Positions 9,697 through 19,039 of a DNA stretch of 64,000 nt are shown here, one piece after another; position 1 is the first letter of the stretch; each line of letters starts with the position of its first letter. The notes under the pieces were generated by a model. It did not search any database and was not told where the DNA came from. It was given only the letters and a program-made list of their open reading frames with translations. The stretch is from Gracilaria vermiculophylla. Taxonomy: Eukaryota; Rhodophyta; Florideophyceae; Gracilariales; Gracilariaceae. The stretch is from positions 642,546 to 706,545 of the forward strand of contig JAHNZQ020000092.1 of assembly GCA_019155205.2 (NCBI GenBank). The letters are read 5' to 3'. The translations under genes were made by a program, and so were the position numbers.

Positions 9697-9974
9697 TTAC
9701 TGGTAAGCGCCAAGCACGCCGCCGCCGCTGCCACCGCCGACCGCGCCGCCGCTGCCACCGCCGACCGCGCCGCCGCTGCCACCGCCGACCGCACCGCCGC
9801 CGTCGGCGCCGTGCGTCATGAGGTGCACGCGCATGTTGCTCTTGGTGCCGAAGCGCGCGTGGCACACGGCGCACGCCCACGGCCGCACGCCGAGGTGCAT
9901 CAGCAGCATGTGCCGCTTGAGGTTGCCCTTCCACTTGAAGCAGTCGCCGCACGCGGCGCACGCGTAGCTGCGCC

Positions 9975-10008
<34 letters not shown>

Positions 10009-10049
10009 GCCGCCCCCCCCCGCGCGCGGCGGCGCCAGCGCCAGCGCCA

Positions 10050-10104
<55 letters not shown>

Positions 10105-10433
10105 GCGGCGGGGGCGGCGCGCGCGGTGCACGCCCAGCGCGTGGCGGCGCAGCGCGGCGGCGCTGCAGAAGCGCGCGCCGCACGCGGCGCAGCGCTCGCG
10201 CTGCTCGCCGCCGTGGCACACGGCCACGTGCCGGCGCAGGTTCTGCGCGTTGCGCACGCGCAGGCGGCACTGCGCGCACGCCACGCCGCCGCCGCGCGCC
10301 GCCGCGCCGTGCGCGCGCGCCGCGTGGCGCCGCTGCGAGTTGGCGTCGCCGAACAGCTGCCCGCACGGCGCGCAGCGCACGCGCGCCGCCGCCGGCGCCA
10401 GCGCCAGCGCCGCCGCCGCCGGCTGCGCCGGAA

Positions 10434-10516
<83 letters not shown>

Positions 10517-10611
10517 AGCGACGGCGGCAGCGACGTCGGCAGGCGCAGCGCCTGCACGCAGAGCGGCGCCAGCGCCAGCTCGTCGGGCAGAGGCACGGCG
10601 GCGTGGTCCAT
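9697..10611 (-). CDS. Five-finger C2H2 zinc-finger protein
   Basis: 304 aa, probably a nuclear DNA-binding protein. Five C2H2 fingers lie at about residues 80-101, 112-133, 141-162, 218-239 and 247-267. All keep C-x2-C-x12-H-x3/4-H spacing. Fingers four and five are joined by a seven-residue linker close to the classical TGEKP-type linker and are the best conserved. A run of 27 prolines (residues 33-59), a second run of about 17 prolines (171-187) and an Ala run separate the fingers; all are encoded by CGG-type trinucleotide tracts. The tail has Gly/Ala/Val-rich nine-residue repeats. The ATG at 10611 has a TATATAT element 79 bp upstream. Confidence 0.85.
10435..10513. repeat. Perfect (CGG)n trinucleotide tract, about 26 units
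   Basis: An uninterrupted 79-bp CGG run (GCC/CCG on the coding strand) encodes most of the 27-residue polyproline block of the zinc-finger protein. A shorter run lies at about 10051-10101 in the same gene. Such tracts are prone to slippage and to G-rich secondary structure. Confidence 0.85.
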
Positions 10612-11150
10612 GGCGCGGCTCAGCCGCGAGCAGCAGCGCGCGCGCGCGGCCGTGCGCGCGCTACTCCGCAGGCGGCGGCGGCGGCGGCGATATATACGCG
10701 CGCAGCAGCGAGCAGTGGTGAAGGGCAGCGGCGCAGGCGAGGGGCGCAGGTGGACGACGGCGCTCGCGCGCGCACGTGCCGCGCGCCCATTCGCGCGGCG
10801 GCGGAAAGCACATGGCGCCGCTCTCTCGCTCGCGGTCTCTGTCGCTTTTGGTGGCGCGCAGAACGCTTGGCTGTGGATGCGCGCGGCTCACGACGGGGGC
10901 ATACAGCTGCGAGCTCGCAAACCAACTACTTGTTTGCACCTACAAAGTTATCTGGTCACCGTCGCGCGCAGAGCTTGGTGCAGCAGGCGACAAGTGGGTG
11001 CGTGCGGAGCACCACGTTTCGGCGGCTCGCTGTGTGATTGCGCCACCGCGGCGGCGCGAGCAGAGCGACGCGACGGCGCCAGCGGCCAAGCGCGCCACAC
11101 GCATGCCACTGCACACAGCGCACGCAGCGCTCAACGCATCAACGAGAGCG
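10612..11150. other. Tandem intergenic region, zinc-finger promoter and Brl1/Brr6 3' flank
   Basis: 539 bp between the start of the zinc-finger gene and the stop of the Brl1/Brr6 gene, both on the minus strand. Apart from the TATA element near 10690 there is a moderate-GC patch at 10800-10990. No coding sequence is supported. Confidence 0.4.
10690..10696 (-). promoter_or_regulatory. TATA box of the C2H2 zinc-finger gene
   Basis: TATATAT on the minus strand, 79 bp before the ATG at 10611, embedded in GC-only flanks. It is near-palindromic, so orientation is inferred from the neighbouring start codon. Confidence 0.5.
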
Positions 11151-11868
11151 TCACGATGACGTGCGCGCGGCGGCGGCGGCGGCGCGCCAGGTGACTAGCG
11201 GCGCGCGGGGGGCGGGCGGCAGCAGCGGCGGCGGCGGCGGCGACGGCGACGGCGACTGCGACGGCAGCGACGGCAGCGGGCGCGTCCAGTAGTGGTCGTG
11301 CAGCAGCGGCGCGGCGTGCGGCGGCGGCTGGCGGTGCGCAGCAAGCACGCGAAACAAAACGGAGCAGCAGCACAGCGCGACGGCGGCGAAGACGACGGCC
11401 ACCACGACGCCGCGCGGCGACACGGTGGCGCCGAACGCGTTGAGCGTGTCGGCCGCGATCTCGGCGAAGACGGCCAGCGAGAAGGCGTGGCGGAAGGCGG
11501 CGCGCCCGCGCCCCATGCACTGGCGCCACTCGAGGCACAGCCGCGCCAGCGCCGGCGGCGCGGCGCGCTCGCACGCGTTGGCGCGGAAGTGCAGCTGGCA
11601 CTGCGACGCCTCGCGCTCCAGCGCGTGCGCGCGCGACGTGGTCTTGCGCAGCACGTCGCAGCCCAGCGCGTGCGCCAGGTGCAGCAGCAGCGCCAGCGCC
11701 GCCAGCGCCGCCACCGCCACCACCGCGTTGGACAGCCACAGCGCGCACGGCCGCAGCGCCCCGCGCTGCTCCGCCACCCACACGCGCTCGAACAGCGCGT
11801 CTTTGGTGTACACGCGGTCGCGCCGCGAGTGCAGCCGCCGGTACGCCGCCGTGAAGCGCCGCTCCGCC

Positions 11869-11902
<34 letters not shown>

Positions 11903-12140
11903 CGCTGGACGACACGGACAGCGCCTCGGCGCGCTCGCGCTCGCGCTCGCGCTCGGGGTCGAGCAGCGCGCGCGCGCGGCTGCGCGCGCGGCCGCGGCGC
12001 GCGGCGCGCGCGGCCGCGGCCGAGTCGGCCGAGTCGGCCGTGACGGCCGCGGCCGGCGCGCGCGCGGGCGCGGCGGTCAGGTCGATGTGGATGGTGCTGC
12101 CGGACGCGCTGGGCGACGCTGCGCGCCGACGACGCGCCAT
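11151..12140 (-). CDS. Brl1/Brr6-family nuclear envelope protein
   Basis: 329 aa. An Arg/Ala/Asp-rich N-terminal region with a poly-Gly run is followed by [14 protein letters not shown] first membrane segment lies near residues 145-168. The luminal domain has the family's four cysteines (C-x8-C...C-x5-[13 protein letters not shown], then [12 protein letters not shown]). A second membrane segment ([19 protein letters not shown]) precedes a Pro-rich tail. This is the C-C domain of Brl1/Brr6, inner nuclear membrane proteins that act in nuclear pore assembly and lipid homeostasis in yeasts. The ATG at 12140 (GGCACCATGG) is the only methionine in the 5' part of the frame; the 63-bp repeats upstream are therefore outside the gene. 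Confidence 0.8.
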
Positions 12141-12245
12141 GGTGCCGCCGCCGCGCCGCGGGCGCGCGCGCGCGCGCGCCGCGCCGCCGCCGCCCAAGCC
12201 GCGCCGCGCGCCGCGCCCCCTGCGCCGCCCCGCGCGCGCCGCGCC

Positions 12246-12434
12246 CCCCAAACGGTCGCCCCCGCCACGCGTGCGCGTGCGCCACGCCGCCCGCGTGTGC
12301 AGCGCGCGCCCCAAACGGTCGCCCCCGCCGCGCGTGCGCGTGCGCCACGCCGCCCGCGTGTGCAGCGCGCGCCCCAAGCGCGCGCCCCCGCCACGCGTGC
12401 GCGTGCGCCACGCCGCCCGCGTGTGCAACGCGCG
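12246..12434. repeat. 63-bp tandem repeat, three copies
   Basis: The word CCAAACGGTCGCCCCCGCC recurs exactly 63 bp apart (A at 12250 and 12313), and a third, slightly diverged copy starts 63 bp later with CCAAGCGCGCGCCCCCGCC. Each unit contains CACGCGTGCGCGTGCGCC and CCGCCCGCGTGTGCA. The period is 21 codons, but there is no ATG in frame on the minus strand, so I read it as promoter-proximal repeat DNA. Confidence 0.85.
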
Positions 12435-12508
12435 CGGCGTGCCGCGCCACGTGGTGCGGCCGCCGCCACGTGGCGCGTTGTTCCAGCACCTTCGCCGCCG
12501 CGCCGCCG

Positions 12509-12516
12509 TTCGAGAA
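12509..12516 (+). promoter_or_regulatory. Heat-shock element 1 of HSP90
   Basis: TTCgaGAA followed by gcgTCC, an inverted nTTCnnGAAn pair recognised by heat-shock factor trimers. It lies 251 bp before the HSP90 ATG. Confidence 0.6.
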
Positions 12517-12555
12517 GCGTCCACGCGTTGATTTTCGCTTATTCCTGGCGCCCTG

Positions 12556-12563
12556 TTCTAGAA
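12556..12563 (+). promoter_or_regulatory. Heat-shock element 2 of HSP90
   Basis: TTCtaGAA followed by cgTT: a perfect inverted heat-shock pair with a partial third unit, 204 bp before the HSP90 ATG. Two such sites within 55 bp and immediately before a CATAAA box are strong evidence of heat-inducible HSP90 transcription. Confidence 0.75.
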
Positions 12564-12625
12564 CGTTGATCCGCCGTGGTGCCGCGCCGCCGCCGTGCAT
12601 CGCCGCGCCCCCGCCGCTTGCCCTA

Positions 12626-12631
12626 CATAAA
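12626..12631 (+). promoter_or_regulatory. TATA-like CATAAA box of HSP90
   Basis: TACATAAACG lies 63 bp after the second heat-shock element and 141 bp before the ATG, a plausible core-promoter position with a pyrimidine-rich leader downstream. Confidence 0.45.
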
Positions 12632-12766
12632 CGCCTCTGCAGCGCCAGACCCCCGTCCCCCATCTGCCCAATCCCTCCCCGATCCGTCCCTGTACCGCCC
12701 GCGCCCTCGATTGTGCACCGCCTGTCTTTGACTTTTTCCCCGCCCCCCTCCCTGCAGCTGCGCAAC

Positions 12767-15019
12767 ATGGCCGACCCAGCAACCGCCGCCGCCGCCGCCG
12801 CCGCCGCCGCCCCGGCGCCCGACAAGGAGACGTATGAGTTCCAGGCCGAAATCAACCAGTTGATGTCGCTCATCATCAACACCGTGTACTCCAACAAGGA
12901 GATCTTCCTCCGCGAGCTCATCTCCAACGCGTCGGACGCGCTCAACAAGGTGCGCTACCAGTCGCTCTCCGACCAGACCATCCTGCAGACCGAGCCCAAG
13001 ATGGAGATCCGCATCGTGCCCGACAAGGCCGCCAAGACGCTCACCGTGCAGGACACGGGCATCGGCATGACCAAGAGCGACCTGGTCAACAACCTGGGCA
13101 TGATCGCCAACTCGGGCACCAAGCAGTACATGGAGGCGCTGGCCGCCGGCGCCGACGTGTCCATGATTGGCCAGTTTGGCGTCGGCTTCTACTCGAGCTA
13201 CCTCGTCGCCGACAACGTTGTGGTGCACACCAAGAACAACGACGACGAGCAGTACATCTGGGAGAGCTCGGCCGGCGGCTCGTTCACCATCACCAAGGAC
13301 ACGGGCACGCCCATCTCCAGAGGAACGTGGATTGTGCTGCACCTCAAGGACGACCAGCTGGAGTACCTGGAGGAGCGCCGCCTCAAGGACCTGGTCAAGA
13401 AGCACTCCGAGTTCATCCAGTACCCCATCAACCTGCTGGTGGAAAAGGAGGTTGAGAAGGAAGTGGAGGGCGAGGACGATGAGGCGGACAAGGACGCTGA
13501 CGCCGCCGCGGAGGACAAGGAGCAGGAGGACAAGCAGGACGAGCAGATTGAGGAGATCAAGGCAGACGATGATGACACCAAGGTGGAGGACATCTCCGAG
13601 GACGCCGATAAGGACGAGGACAAGAAGAAGAAGACGATCAAGGTGAAGGAGCACGAGTGGCAGCTGCTCAACAAGAACAAGCCCATCTGGACGCGCAAGC
13701 CCGAGGACGTGACCAAGGAGGAGTACGCGTCGTTCTACAAGAGCATCACCAACGACTGGGAGGAGCACCTTGCCGTCAAGCACTTTTCTCTGGAGGGGCA
13801 GCTGGAATTCCGCGCCATCATTTTCGTGCCGAAGCGCGCGCCGTTCGACCTGTTTGAGCCGCGCAAGAAGCTGAACAACATCAAACTGTACGTGAAGCGC
13901 GTGTTCATCATGGACAACTGCGAGGACATTATTCCCGAGTACCTCAACTTTGTGAAGGGCGTGGTGGACTCGGAGGACTTGCCGCTCAACCTGAGCCGTG
14001 AGATGTTGCAGCAAAACAAGATCCTCAAGGTGATTCGCAAGACGCTGGTCAAAAAGTGCATGGAACTGTTCACGGAGTTGTCGGAGAACAAGGAGGACTA
14101 CGCGACGTTCTACGAGCAGTTCTCCAAGAACATCAAGCTGGGCATCCACGAGGACGCGACCAACCGCGACAAGCTGGCTGCGCTGCTGAGATACAACTCG
14201 ACCAAGAGCACGGACGAGCTGACGAGCCTCAAGGAGTATGTGGAGCGCATGAAGGAAGGGCAGAAGAACATTTACTACATTACCGGCGAGAGCAAGAAGG
14301 CGGTGGAAAATTCGCCATTTCTGGAGAAGCTCAAGCAAAAAGGGTTTGAGGTGCTGTTCATGGTGGAGCCGATTGACGAGTACTGCGTGCAGCAGCTGAA
14401 GGAGTTTGACGGCAAGAAGCTGGTGTGCGCGTCCAAGGAGGGCATGGAACTGGAGGAGACGGAGGAGGAAAAGAAGGTGCGCGAGGAGGAGAAGAAGGCG
14501 TGCGAACAGCTGTGCACGGTGATCAAGGAGCACCTGGGCGACAAGGTGGAGAAGGTGGTGGTGTCGGAGCGGCTGTCGGACTCGCCGTGCATCCTGGTGA
14601 CGGGCGAGTACGGGTGGTCTGCCAACATGGAGCGCATCATGAAGGCGCAGGCGCTGCGCGACTCGTCGCTGTCCACGTACATGAGCTCGCGCAAGACGAT
14701 GGAGATCAACCCGCACAACACGATTGTGAAGGAGCTGAGGAAGCGGGTGGACGCGGACAAGACGGAGAAGACGGTGAAGGACCTGGTGAACCTGCTGTTC
14801 GACACGGCGCTGCTGACGTCGGGCTTCTCGCTGGACGAGCCCAACATTTTTGCGGCGCGCATTCACCGCATGATCAAGCTGGGGCTGAGCATTGACGACG
14901 ACGACGACGCCGACGTGGCGGGCGAGGAGGAGGTGGACGCGGCCAAGGCGGGCGACGACGAGGAGCTGCCGCCGCTGGAGGAGGGCGCGGCCGCGTCCAA
15001 CATGGAGGAGGTGGACTAG
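12767..15019 (+). CDS. HSP90: Cytosolic heat-shock protein 90
   Basis: 750 aa. After a short poly-Ala stretch that is unusual for the family, the GHKL ATPase domain has [40 protein letters not shown] and [13 protein letters not shown]. An acidic/Lys-rich charged linker follows at about residues 225-290. The middle domain has [15 protein letters not shown] and the C-terminal dimerisation domain ends in MEEVD, the co-chaperone (TPR-binding) signature of cytosolic HSP90. It folds kinases, receptors and other clients with ATP. The frame is open for 99 codons upstream, but the ATG at 12767 (CGCAACATGG) is the natural start. Two heat-shock elements lie in the promoter. Confidence 0.97.
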   Translation: MADPATAAAAAAAAAPAPDKETYEFQAEINQLMSLIINTVYSNKEIFLRELISNASDALNKVRYQSLSDQTILQTEPKMEIRIVPDKAAKTLTVQDTGIGMTKSDLVNNLGMIANSGTKQYMEALAAGADVSMIGQFGVGFYSSYLVADNVVVHTKNNDDEQYIWESSAGGSFTITKDTGTPISRGTWIVLHLKDDQLEYLEERRLKDLVKKHSEFIQYPINLLVEKEVEKEVEGEDDEADKDADAAAEDKEQEDKQDEQIEEIKADDDDTKVEDISEDADKDEDKKKKTIKVKEHEWQLLNKNKPIWTRKPEDVTKEEYASFYKSITNDWEEHLAVKHFSLEGQLEFRAIIFVPKRAPFDLFEPRKKLNNIKLYVKRVFIMDNCEDIIPEYLNFVKGVVDSEDLPLNLSREMLQQNKILKVIRKTLVKKCMELFTELSENKEDYATFYEQFSKNIKLGIHEDATNRDKLAALLRYNSTKSTDELTSLKEYVERMKEGQKNIYYITGESKKAVENSPFLEKLKQKGFEVLFMVEPIDEYCVQQLKEFDGKKLVCASKEGMELEETEEEKKVREEEKKACEQLCTVIKEHLGDKVEKVVVSERLSDSPCILVTGEYGWSANMERIMKAQALRDSSLSTYMSSRKTMEINPHNTIVKELRKRVDADKTEKTVKDLVNLLFDTALLTSGFSLDEPNIFAARIHRMIKLGLSIDDDDDADVAGEEEVDAAKAGDDEELPPLEEGAAASNMEEVD

Positions 15020-15342
15020 GGACGATTTTTGTTTTTCGCGTTTAACTTTTTACACTCGAGACGCATAGCCGCCAGTAAACAAAACCAAAACGTGCCACAC
15101 CCTTGCGAGTCGTTCACCTTGCTGCAGCGCGCGCGCGAGCGCGAGCGCGAGCGCGAGCGCGACGATGCTACGGCGGGGCGGAGGGGGGAGGGCGCGACGG
15201 CGCACGCTCGGTGCGCGGGCGCAGACATGAAAGCGCGCCGGCTCTCGCGATGCGTGTCGCAGCTGGCGCACTTTTGACTGCGTGCGCGGCGTGAGTTGGG
15301 CGTCGCACGTGTGACACGCGCGCGCGCGCGCGGCGCGGCGGC

Positions 15343-15350
15343 CATAAAAG
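15343..15350 (+). promoter_or_regulatory. Isolated TATA-like CATAAAAG element
   Basis: GGCCATAAAAGCGG stands alone in GC-only sequence, 870 bp before the next plausible ATG on the plus strand. It could drive the SelM/Sep15-like gene through a long leader or a separate non-coding transcript. Confidence 0.3.
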
Positions 15351-15602
15351 CGGCGGCGCGGCGCGCGGGCGGCCGGCCGGCGGCGGCGACGGCCCGCGTG
15401 TGGGCGATGGCGCGGGCGTGAGGAGCCTGTGGGCGAGCGCGCTGAGCTCTCCGCCGCGGCGCGCCCCATGCACCCGGGGCGCGCTGGCGGACGACCGTGT
15501 GCGAGAGCCGCCGCCCCGCGCGCGCGCGCGCGCGCGCGTACGCACGCCGCGCCGCTGCGCGCGTGCCCCGCCGCCGTGCGCGGCGTCTGACCCGCGCCGT
15601 CG

Positions 15603-15990
15603 CCCCCCCCCCCCCCCCCCCCCCCCTTCCGCCTCCCGTGCGCGCGCGGTAGACTGCGCGATGCGCCGGTGGAGCGGGCGGCGCCGCCGGCCGCCGGCGC
15701 GCGCGCGCGACGGCACGGCTCGACGGCCGGGTGCGCAGACGCGCCGGCCGCTGGCGCGCGCGCGTGGCACTGCTCGATGCGCGGGTGGGCTGAGCGGCGC
15801 CGGCCGCTGGCGCGCGCTCGGCGGCACGGCTCGATGGCCGTGTGCGCAGACGCGCCGGCACGGCCGCGCGCGCGCGCGCGCGCGTGGGCGGAGCGCCGGC
15901 CACGCGGTGTAGGGCGGCGCGCCGGCCGCTGGCGCGCGCGCGCGGCACTGCCCGATGCGCAGGTAGACGGAGCGCCGGCGACGTAGACGC
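15603..15990. repeat. C24 homopolymer and CG-rich minisatellite
   Basis: An unbroken run of 24 C (15603-15626) is followed by imperfect repeats of a unit containing CGCCGGCCGCTGGCGCGCGC, a GGCAC(T/G)GCTCGATG word and CGTGTGCGCAGACGCGCCGG. Copies start near 15695, 15745, 15800 and 15917. CG-alternating stretches interrupt them, so the segment is expected to favour non-B structures. Confidence 0.7.
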
Positions 15991-16219
15991 GCGCGGGCAA
16001 GGGTGCGCGAGCCGGCCGCCGGCGCCGCCGCCTGAATTTGCGCGATTGTTGTGTAGCGCCCAATTGGAGGCGGCAGCGCGCAATTGGCGCCGCGCCCGCG
16101 CCGCGGCCGCGCGCGGCTTGATTGCGCGCGATCGCGCCGACGCCCGAGAGAGCCGCCGCCGCACCGCCGCCGCACCGCCGCCGCGCCACGCCAGTGCGCC
16201 TCTGCCCGCCCTCGCCAGC

Positions 16220-16792
16220 ATGGTGCTCTCAGTCGCGCGCGGCGTGCAGCGCCTCGTCGGCTCGCGCCCGCGCCGCGCCGTCGTGCTGGTCGCGCTCGCG
16301 CTCGCGTCCGCCGCGCTCTTCCTGGCGCGCGGCCGCCCCGTCGACGCCGCGCTCGCGCCGCGCGCCGAGCGCGCCGCCGCCGCCGCGCCCGCCGCGCTCG
16401 TGAGCGGCGCGGCGGCCGCCGCCGCGCCCGCCGCGGACGCCGCAGCGCCGCCCGCCGCAGCGCGCGCGCGCAGCGCGCGCATCGTCACGTGCCCGGCGTG
16501 CCGCCTCAACCGCCTGCCGGCCGTGCGCCAGTTTGTGTTCGAGCACGCGCCGCACTTTGCGCCCGCGCTGGCCGTGCACTTTGTCGTGGGCGAGCCGCCC
16601 GTGCTGCACCTTTACGACGCCGCCGGCGCCGAGGTGCGCGCCGTCGACCTGGAGCCGCTGGACGCCGCGCAGATCATGCGCGCGCTGGCCGACTTTGGCA
16701 TCGCCCCGTCGTCCGACACGCCCGCCATCCGCCGCGCGCTGCGCGACCACCCCGCCGCAGCCGCCGCCGCCGCCGCCGCCGCGCGCGCCTAG
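16220..16792 (+). CDS. SelM/Sep15-like thioredoxin-fold protein, cysteine form
   Basis: 190 aa. An N-terminal hydrophobic segment (about residues 20-36, VVLVALALASAALFLA) acts as signal anchor or signal peptide and is followed by an Ala-rich spacer. The domain at about 87-170 matches Sep15/SelM: VTCPACRLNRLPAVRQFV, then HFVVGEPPVLHLYDAAG and a final helix ending ALADFGI. In animal SelM the redox motif is CxxU; here it is CPAC, so no selenocysteine is needed. A role in ER redox or protein folding is inferred from the family. The stop codon overlaps that of HYPK on the other strand within CTAG. Confidence 0.8.
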   Translation: MVLSVARGVQRLVGSRPRRAVVLVALALASAALFLARGRPVDAALAPRAERAAAAAPAALVSGAAAAAAPAADAAAPPAAARARSARIVTCPACRLNRLPAVRQFVFEHAPHFAPALAVHFVVGEPPVLHLYDAAGAEVRAVDLEPLDAAQIMRALADFGIAPSSDTPAIRRALRDHPAAAAAAAAAARA

Positions 16793-16940
16793 CGCGGCGC
16801 GCGCACCAGCTGGCGCAGCGCGTCCACCACGTCGCCGCGCGCGCGCCGCAGCGCGCGCTCCGCGTCGCGCGCGTCCAGCTGCAGCTCGTCCACGATGAGC
16901 TGCACGTCGCCGGGCTGCACCTTGACGTGCGCCAGCTCGC

Positions 16941-16973
<33 letters not shown>

Positions 16974-17003
16974 CACCTACGCCGCCGCCGCCGCCGCCGC
17001 CGC

Positions 17004-17036
<33 letters not shown>

Positions 17037-17214
17037 CGCGCCGCGCCGCCGACGGCGCGCGCGCCGAGCCCAGCACGGCGCGCATGGAGTCGGCCACCTT
17101 GGACGCGTCCATGTCGCGCTCCTCCACGTAGTCGGTCACCTTGTGCAGGTCGCCCGTCGCCTTGGCGCGCACCCGGTTCTTGTCCTTCACCTCGGCCTGC
17201 GTTGCGTCCGACAT
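16789..17214 (-). CDS. HYPK: HYPK-like NatA-associated chaperone
   Basis: 141 aa. The N-terminal part has the HYPK signature around VTDYVEERDMDASKVADSM. A poly-Gly block and a DGDGDGDG run (residues 60-92) follow. The C-terminal UBA-like domain (about 95-136) has VKVQPGDVQLIVDEL, a DAERAL helix and a GDVVDALRQL end, as in human HYPK. HYPK binds the ribosome-associated N-terminal acetyltransferase NatA. The Gly/Asp insertion is larger than in animal proteins and is encoded by GGC and GACGGC repeats. It is divergent with RRP45 (294 bp apart), and its stop overlaps the SelM/Sep15-like stop. Confidence 0.88.
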
Positions 17215-17508
17215 GGCGCTGCTGCCGGCCGCGTCTCGCCGGCGCCGCTGCGCGCCAGCCGCGCCCCGCGCCCTTGTCTTGCGCGTGCCTGCCGTAAAAC
17301 ACACACGCGCTGCAAAAAATTGGCCGCACGCGCGCGCGCGCGCCGCACCACACCGCCCCCGCGCCGCCACGCCACGCCGCCACCCCCCAGCGTCGCGTCT
17401 GCTGCCGCCGTCGCTCGCGCGCGCGTGCGCGCCCATCGCCTTGTCCACGCGCCGCCGTCGCCGCCGCCGCCGCCGCCGCCGCCCGCCCCGCACGTGTGCC
17501 CCGCCACC

Positions 17509-17816
17509 ATGCGCCACGCCGTCATGTCCGCCGCGCACAGCGCCTTCATCGCCGACTGCGTGCTCGCCGACTGCCGCGCCGACGGCCGCCGCAACCACGA
17601 GGCGCGCCGCGCGCGCATCGCCGTGGGCCCCGCCAGCGGCGTGGCCGAGGTCGCCTTCGACGCCACGCGCGCCGTCGCCACCACCACCGTCGACGCCTTC
17701 GCGCCGCCGCCCGACCGCCCCGCCGAGGGCGCGCTGTCCGTCACGCTGCAGCTGTCGCCCACGGCCAGCGAGCGCGCCGCGCGCGACGCGCTCTTCGACG
17801 GCGCCGGCGGCGGCGG

Positions 17817-17847
<31 letters not shown>

Positions 17848-18166
17848 CACCGCTTCGCGCACACGCGCCTCGCCGTCGAGCGCTTCCTGCGCGACTCGCG
17901 CTGCGTCGACACCGAGGCGCTGTGCACGCTGGCCGGCGTCAGCGCGTGGAGCGTGCGCGTGCACGTCGCCGTCGTCAACGACGACGGCAACTGCACGGAC
18001 GTGTGCATGCTGGCCGCCATGGCGTCGCTGCTGCACGCGCGCCGCCCGGCCGCGTCCGTGGCCGGGCGGCGCGTGCGCGTGCACGCGCGCGACGAGCGCG
18101 CGCCGCAGCCGCTGCCGGTGCACCACGTGCCGCTGAGCCAGACGTTTGCGCTCTTCGCGGCGGCGC

Positions 18167-18218
<52 letters not shown>

Positions 18219-18945
18219 GGCGGCGGCGGCGGCGGCGGCGGCGCTGGACCCGGCGCGCGCGGAGGAGGCGGCGGGCGGCGGCTGCGTGTCGCTGGCGCTC
18301 AACGCGCAGGGCGAGGTGTGCGGCGTGCACAAGGCGGGCGGGCTGCCGCTGCCGCTGGCCGCGTTCGAGCGCTGCGCGCGCGTGGCGCGCGAGCGCGCGC
18401 GCCAGCTGGGCGCCGCGCTGCGCGCCGCGCTCAGCGACGCCGCCGCCGCCTCCGCCGCGCAGCAGCACCCGCTGCCCGCCGCGCGCGCGCTGCCCGCGCG
18501 CGCGCACGCCGCCGCCGTGGCCGCCGTGCGGCCGCGCGCCGCGGCCGCGCGCGCCGGCGGCGGCGCGACGTGGAACGCCACGCCGGCCGCCGACGCGGCG
18601 CCGCCGCCCGCGCGCAGCGGCGGCGGCGGCGGCGAGCGCGAGCGCGAGGGCCAGGCGCGGCGCGCGGCTGCGCGCGCGGCGGCGGCGCGCCACAGCGCCG
18701 TGCGCAGCGTGTTTGACGCGCAGCCAAAGGCGGGCGGCGGCGACGTGCCGATGGGCGGCGACGTGCTCATGGGCGACGACCACAATAACAACAACAACAA
18801 GATGGTGGTGGAAGCGATGGGAGGCGGCAGCGACAGCGACAGCGACAGCGACAGCGGCAGCGGCAGCAGCTCGGCAGACGGGCTGCAATCAGCGATTGTG
18901 CGGCGCAGGGCGGGCAAGGCGCGGGCGAGGAGGGGGCGCAGGTGA
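17509..18945 (+). CDS. RRP45: Exosome complex RNase PH-like subunit RRP45/EXOSC9
   Basis: 478 aa. Residues 1-290 form an RNase PH domain. DCRADGRRNHEARRARI opens it; AVERFLRDSRCVDTEALC and VNDDGNCTDVCMLAAMASLL are the most diagnostic RRP45 segments; PLPVHHVPLSQTFALF follows. It forms part of the six-subunit ring of the nuclear and cytoplasmic RNA exosome; this subunit is known to be non-catalytic and structural. A run of 16 Gly and 8 Ala (18171-18243) interrupts the domain near residue 222. The C-terminal 150 residues are low complexity with Ala, Arg and a SDSDSDSD acidic run. The start is the ATG at 17509 in a CGCCACCATG context. Confidence 0.9.
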
Positions 18946-19039
18946 TTTTTACGAGCAGCGACGGGGTTGTTGCGTGTTGTTAGCGGCGGCGGGCGGGCGG
19001 GGGTTTTGTTGCGGACGTTGGCAAAAAGCGCAACACGGG

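Larger units (their letters stand above)
12141..12766. promoter_or_regulatory. Divergent promoter region Brl1/Brr6 and HSP90
   Basis: 626 bp between two opposed ATGs. It contains a 63-bp triplicate repeat on the Brl1/Brr6 side, two CCACGTGG-type boxes at about 12446-12474, two heat-shock elements and a CATAAA box on the HSP90 side. The order of elements suggests the heat-shock sites serve HSP90. Confidence 0.65.
15020..16219. other. Intergenic region between HSP90 and the SelM/Sep15-like gene
   Basis: 1.2 kb. It contains a GAGCGC hexamer repeat (15133-15162), a CATAAAAG element at 15343-15350, long CG-alternating tracts (15521-15540, 15866-15885), a 24-base C run (15603-15626) and a degenerate GGCCGCTGGCGCGCGCG-type minisatellite at 15680-15990. 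Near 16060-16090 two CAATTGG words face the downstream gene. Large Arg/Ala/Pro frames on both strands are composition artefacts. No gene is recognisable. Confidence 0.5.

Noticed and set aside
12141..12524. 21-aa Arg/Gly repeat as an N-terminal part of Brl1/Brr6
   Set aside because: The frame there opens only at a GTG; the first methionine is at 12140, immediately before the conserved protein.
12623..14866. 747-aa minus-strand frame opposite HSP90
   Set aside because: Leu/Val/His-rich mirror of the HSP90 codon bias; no domain and no start context.
15016..16509. 497-aa minus-strand frame in the HSP90/SelM gap
   Set aside because: Made only of Ala/Arg/Pro runs over CG-repeat DNA and continues into the SelM/Sep15-like gene; no recognisable domain.
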